Position numbers and translations under genes: made by a program. A stretch of 64,000 bases of DNA from Eretmocerus hayati (lineage: Eukaryota; Arthropoda; Insecta; Hymenoptera; Aphelinidae): assembly GCA_029851415.1 (NCBI GenBank), contig CM056742.1, positions 77,986,748-78,050,747 of the forward strand, in the 5' to 3' direction. Position 1 is the stretch's first letter; each line of letters starts with the position of its first letter. Positions 59,610 through 64,000 of the stretch are shown in pieces. The notes under the pieces are model-generated. The model worked only from the letters and a program-made list of their open reading frames with translations, ran no database searches and had not been told where the DNA came from.

Positions 59610-60460
59610 ATTTAGCTCAAAAACCATAGCTCGGACGTGGCAACAGTATGCGAGGCGATTGTATGGTTTTAAAAAACGAAGAGTTTGAGCGCTTGTAAGC
59701 TTGAATCCGAGCAAAATGAGTAGATTGGAGCGAGTCAAAGTTTGCATGCACTCGTTGCGTCCGGCACTCAATATAAAGCGTGCCCGTGCCGTGCGCAGCT
59801 GTTGGCCTGTCTGTCAGCTGTTTGTTCCTGTCTCGCTCGGGCTCGGTTCTAAGTTTGTTGGTTTGAGCTTCTCACAGCAGCTCAGCTGTCCATCACATTA
59901 GCATCTTGGCAGAAATAACATACAAGAAAATGAGTAAAGCCATGTGTTGCGTTGTGGACTATAGTAACAGTCGCAGGAATAGCGAATACTTTTTCTTCAA
60001 GTTTCCCTTGTCTGAATCAAAGAGAGAACAAAGGCGATTATGGATAGCTGTAGTTAAGAGGAAAAAGTAAGTTGTATGTGCTTCATCTCACCAAAATCTT
60101 ATACTCGAAGAGCTGGTTTAGTAATAAACTATTTCTACAGCGTTGATGGGTCCCCTTGGATGCCCAAGCCTCATGACTGCATATGTAGTGCTCACTTTTT
60201 TGGCAATGACAAGTCTGATGATCCATGGAGTCCAAGTTATCTGCCCACAATTTTCCCTCTTGTTCACCGTACCAAAAAAATTAATTCTCAAGCAGCTGCA
60301 AGGAGGTAATGCTTACATGATTAAAGAATGTTGCTTCTATGGTGCATGAATTTGAAGTTGTCTAACTAATTTGTTGATGCTTCGCAGATTCAAGCGCTTG
60401 AAGGATAAATCTCACACGAATGTGTTGAAACTAGCTACATTGTCAGTGCAGAGCTCTTGA
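59610..60460 (+). pseudogene. THAP-domain gene, three exons, P-element-like
   Basis: Exons 59930-60066, 60141-60305 and 60388-60460 join in frame with consensus splice sites (GTAAGT/TTTCTACAG; GTAATG/TTCGCAG) to give about 125 aa. The THAP fold is recognisable: MSKAMCCVVDYSN, FFKFP, LWIAVVKR, then after intron 1 PWMPKPHDCICSAHF and SPSYLPTIFPL. THAP domains are C2CH zinc fingers that bind transposon or promoter DNA. The usual second Cys (CxxxC) is replaced: CCVVDYS instead of CC..GCS, so zinc binding may be lost. The stop falls soon after the domain, far short of a transposase (700-plus aa), but open blocks continue to 60800. The leader 59615-59715 matches the spacer of the 52-55 kb element. 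Confidence 0.7.
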
Positions 60461-60826
60461 AATATCATGTACTCCACTAGTAGTCATGAAGACTCGACCC
60501 AAGTAGCTCAAGACTTCCTTTCCGTTGAAGTGCTCTGTCATAATCTTCAAAAATTGACAGTGGATCAAGAGTGCCATGTGTAATCTGATCTCAATGAGCA
60601 TCAAGTACTGAGTAGCTCATTTTTTGTTCACAGATGTGACCAAGGCAGTCATCCCAATGTGGAAATTCAAGCAGATATTATTATCAATTGGAAAGTTACA
60701 AATGATCGAGGTGTGGGTACAGTTTCCAGTGAACCTGTTCAGTCTGAGGTTGAACTTGGTTTGAAAGGAATGCAGCCAATTTCACAAGAAAAATAGTTGC
60801 TAGATCTAGCTGGGGTATCTACCGAT

Positions 60827-61733
60827 TGATCAGTTTTGTAAAAACGCCAAACTTTGAGCTCAATTTAAAAAAATCGTTTTTTTTCTTTCGACCCCAAATC
60901 TGTGCGACTATGTTTTTCGATACAAATACTAACAATTAGAACAATAACCTGGGTGGAATATTGAATTGCCGATCTTATTCAGCCAATTTAAAACACCCTT
61001 TTTTGACTTCTTGCTCAAAATGACCTCAAAGGTATGGCTCGCATATGTTTCCATCTGAACTAATGTGCACCAATCTGTGTGGGATTACTCTCCAACGTAC
61101 CCCCAAATATGTGTGAAAACTTCCGGAGGCGAGCCTCGAGCTAGATGCGAGCAGTCGGTCCTTTTTCACGAGTTGAAAATGGGCATTATTTCGTCTATTT
61201 GGACGCAGGCGAGTGCGAGTGGGATTTCACCCATTCTAGCCCACAAATGAGATAAGTGGCTGAAGTAGGGATACGAACATGATTTTCTGACTCGAAATGA
61301 TCATCTAAACACGTTCTGATGGTCGATTTGGCTTTTATTCGACGTCTGAAGCCACTCCATCGAAAAATATGTAACTAAAGTGTTTTCTAGTCTGAGAGCA
61401 AGTATCAATATTCTGGAGCGAAACTGACTCCGAAATCGTGTATAGATGATCATTTCGAGTGGGAAAACTATGTTCGTATCTCTATTTTAGCTGCTCATCT
61501 CATTTGTGAGCTAGAATGAGTGAAATCCCACTCGCACTCGCCTGTGTCCAAAGAGACGAAATAATGCCCATTTTCAACTCGTGAAATAGAACCGCCTGCT
61601 TGCAGGTAGCTCGAGGCTCGCGTCCAGAAGCTTTCGCACATATTTGGGGGTACATTGGCGAGTAATTCCACACAGATTGGTGCACACTAGTTCAGATGGC
61701 AGCATAGGCGAGCCATACCTTTGAGGTCATTCT
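60827..61733. repeat. Dispersed repeat with inverted halves
   Basis: 60827-61316 is the full copy related to 38297-38790. 61447-61733 is an inverted partial copy of its right part, so 61020-61316 and 61447-61733 form an inverted pair around a loop of about 130 bp. Matching 61-aa frames in both arms (61065-61250 and 61685-61500) are nearly the same and arise from the repeat. The inverted half is cut at 61733 by the Copia LTR. Confidence 0.8.
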
Positions 61734-62015
61734 TGTTTGAGTTAGTGGGTTGCTTGGTGATTGCGGATGATGAGATCGTTTGCTAATAAAGACGATGGTA
61801 TAATTGGAGTAATCAGATAGATACAAAGTTATAATAAACGCTGAACTCGAGCAGCGAGTCGGTCCGATGTGATAGCCACCGTAGCTCGTGGCGAACTGCC
61901 ACCTGCCGCGTCGAGCACGACAAACGACCGCAATAACAGCGCCACCGCAAGCATACGTGGTGTCTGTTCACACAACACACTCATATACTTACAGAAAAAG
62001 ATGCATACTTCAACA
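61734..62015 (-). mobile_element. Copia LTR
   Basis: 282 bp. On the minus strand it starts TGTTGAAGTATGCATC just after the polypurine tract and ends AACTCAAACA, giving TG...CA ends. The minus strand has TTTATTATAA and CTTTATTAGC polyadenylation-type contexts near its 3' end. Flanking dispersed-repeat sequence (...GAGGTCATTCT) lies directly outside. The paired LTR would be beyond 64000. Confidence 0.75.
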
Positions 62016-62031
62016 CTTCTGCCCCTTTTCT
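62016..62031 (-). promoter_or_regulatory. Polypurine tract
   Basis: On the minus strand AGAAAAGGGGCAGAAG directly precedes the LTR start. This is the primer site for plus-strand DNA synthesis in LTR retroelements. Confidence 0.75.
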
Positions 62032-62077
62032 GAATGAACACACACAAGAAAATAACTCAATTCGTATGAAGTCAGAT

Positions 62078-63991
62078 TCACTCATTATGCCAAGACTCTC
62101 TAAGGCGTACAAATCTGACTTTCGGAATCGGTTTAGTGAGTATATCGGCTTTTAGATCATCAGTAAAAATGTACTTCACAATCACGTCACAACTCTCAAC
62201 TTTCTCTCTCGAATAATGATGGCGTGAATCAATATGCTTCGTGCGCTTGTGATGATTCGAGCTTGACGGAAATTCAATTGCGCTCTGATTATCTACGTAC
62301 AAAAGCATACTACTCACAACACACCCTAGGTCATTCAACAATTTATGCAGCCAGCTGCTTTCTCTCGCGGCTGCAGCAGCGGAGACATATTCAGCTTTCG
62401 TGGTACTCAATGTAACAAGACTCTGTTGTTGAGAACACCAGGTAATCGCACTGCCATTCATACAGAAGACGTATCCAGTGGTGGATCGCCGAGTGATGGG
62501 GTCATTAGCAAAGTCTGCGTCTGAGAAGCCGACGACTTCCCAATTTTCTGCGCTTCGATAAAAGTAACAAAATCGACAGTTTTTTTGGATAGGCTAAGAT
62601 TCGTTCCCCGGCACGCCAATGACTTTTATCAAAATTATTAAGGAATCTACTAAGTTTGCTAACGGCATTACTAATATCAGGCCTAGACACAATTGCTGCA
62701 AAGTTCAACGATCCAACTAGTTCGCGAAAAGGAAAATAGTGCTTATCAATTTTGCCGTCTGGCTCTGGCAAAGTGACATTGGGATCAGCTGGCACACTCA
62801 TACAATTAGCATCGCCCATTCCAAACTTTTGAACTCAATCATGAATATAATGACTTTGACTAATAATCATAGTTTTCTTTTCGCGATCACGTTTTATCAG
62901 TAAACCTACCAAGTAGCTACCATTACTCGTTGTGATAGGGAACTCATCGTTCAATTCACTCAAAATACTATCAAAGACTTGCTTGTTTTTACAAGCTAGC
63001 GCACCAGCGTCAGCAAAAAGTGCAAGATTTGACTCTAAAAAATTGAATTTTCCAAGAAAAAGCGTGAACTTTTCATTCCAGCACCGCAGTGCTTGCTTCA
63101 GTCCATACAACGACTCAACGAGTAAGCACACCACATTATCACTATCACCACTATTTGCACGAACACCATCAGGAACTTTCATGTAGATCTGTTTCTCGAG
63201 ATCACCGTAAAGAAAAGCCGAGCGCACGTCGAAGTTTACCAGCTCTAGATCTTCTTGTGTGACATGCGCCAGTGGAGTTCGCAGTGAGTCGTACCTCTCG
63301 ACAGGTGCGAACGTCTCCGCGAAGTCAACCCCTTCTCGCTGCATACACCCCTTCGCGCAGAGACGAGCCTTGAAGTCCGGTTTCTCCTCTGCTGTTGAGT
63401 TGACTTCGAAGATCCATATCTAGTCAATCGGCTTCATATGCTGCTCTTTTGGTACAACCTTCCAAGTTCCGTTTACTTCATGAGCTTGAAGTCCCTTCTC
63501 TACAACCTCGCGCCAACTATCAGCGTCGGGACCATCAAACGCCTCGTCTAGGCACTTAGGTACTTTGTGGACAGCAATGTTAAGTGCATACTTTGCCGGT
63601 GCTTTCAGTTTGCTGCGGTCTCTCAGCTGTCGTCGAGGAGTGTCAGTGGCCCGTGCCGTGTCATCCTGAGACATGCCTTTTGAGCACGAGGAAGCAGTTC
63701 CCAGATCAGATCTTCCATCTTCTCCAATAGTAGAGGGGCTCTCACTGGCAGATAGAGTGATCTCAAATCACACGAGCTTTGAGAAATTGCACTTGATGCA
63801 CAACGTTCATTGAAAATCACATGTCTTGACACACTGATTCTCTCGGTTCCCGGATTATACAGCCTGTAGTTGGAAGACTCTCCTTCATATCCAACTAAAA
63901 TCACCTCAGTTAATCTCGGGGCGAATTTCTTGGTGAGTCTTTTAGGTATGTGCACGAACGCCTCGGACCCAAAGACTCTCGCGTGACTCAA
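62078..63991 (-). pseudogene. Copia pol remnant: integrase end, RT, RNase H
   Basis: Read on the minus strand. 63991-63623 has the integrase C-terminal block (ARVFGSEAFVHIPKRLTKKF, then ILVGYEGESSNYRLYNP). After a frameshift, 63674-62505 holds reverse transcriptase: ETFAPVERYDSLR, NFDVRSAFLYGDLE (motif A), LVESLYGLKQALRCWNEKF, and ALFADAGAL where YVDD is expected. It then has ELVGSLNFAAIVSRPDIS, with in-frame stops near 63420 and 62834. After another shift, 62461-62078 is RNase H (TLSTTKAEYVSAAAAARES, LLYVDNQSA, KHIDSRHHYSREKV). Domain order IN-RT-RH identifies Copia. The FADA change removes a catalytic Asp, so it could not copy itself. Confidence 0.85.
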
Positions 63992-64000
63992 ATCAGGCTT

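Overview
The window looks like intergenic or heterochromatic DNA from an insect-type nuclear genome. It has spliced, AT-rich, repeat-dense sequence, Penelope-like, R1/Jockey-type, Copia and Gypsy-type retroelements, a THAP-domain gene with introns, TA-flanked MITEs, a tRNA-derived SINE and long satellite arrays. No order can be fixed from sequence alone. No ordinary host housekeeping gene was recognised. Nearly everything that can be named is a mobile element, mostly decayed and often nested.

Layout. 0-5 kb: the 3' end of a Penelope-like element (PLE) with a GIY-YIG nuclease remnant and a well-formed hammerhead-ribozyme motif, then a broken family-B DNA polymerase on the minus strand and an unrecognised 200-aa reading frame. 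5-19.6 kb: gag-like and protease-like remnants of an LTR element, two 293-bp LTR-like repeats, an 830-bp tandem duplication, three small TA-flanked elements and a 2.5-kb foldback-type element with inverted arms made of tandem subrepeats. 19.9-28.7 kb: a ~175-bp satellite, interrupted by a SINE with target duplication and by a 3.9-kb block carrying eleven copies of a ~317-bp monomer.

29-36.5 kb: a minus-strand PLE broken by two clean insertions (a 2.8-kb LTR-like unit with a CGAT duplication and a 1.1-kb inverted-repeat element with TA duplication), head-to-head with a second PLE 3' end that has its own degenerate hammerhead motif. 40-47 kb: an R1/Jockey-type LINE with endonuclease, YADD reverse transcriptase and Cys-His tail in one long frame, apparently with one frameshift in the endonuclease. 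47.5-49.5 kb: a Gag with two zinc knuckles behind an 87-bp repeat array carrying CRE-like sites, then a degenerate hairpin repeat.

52-55.2 kb: a 3.1-kb element with ~1.1-kb inverted arms and an imperfect 8-bp target duplication. Its spacer resembles the leader of the THAP gene at 59.6-60.5 kb, which suggests a P-element-like family. 56-59.5 kb: an unrecognised decayed gene whose frame is interrupted by a 2.28-kb block of 529-bp units in both orientations, bounded by a perfect 9-bp direct repeat, with the gene frame resuming on the far side. 60.8-64 kb: a dispersed inverted repeat into which a Copia element (minus strand, LTR, polypurine tract, decayed pol) has inserted; it runs off the window.

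Coordinates of repeats and decayed elements were read by eye and are good to a few bases where a target duplication is cited, otherwise to tens of bases.
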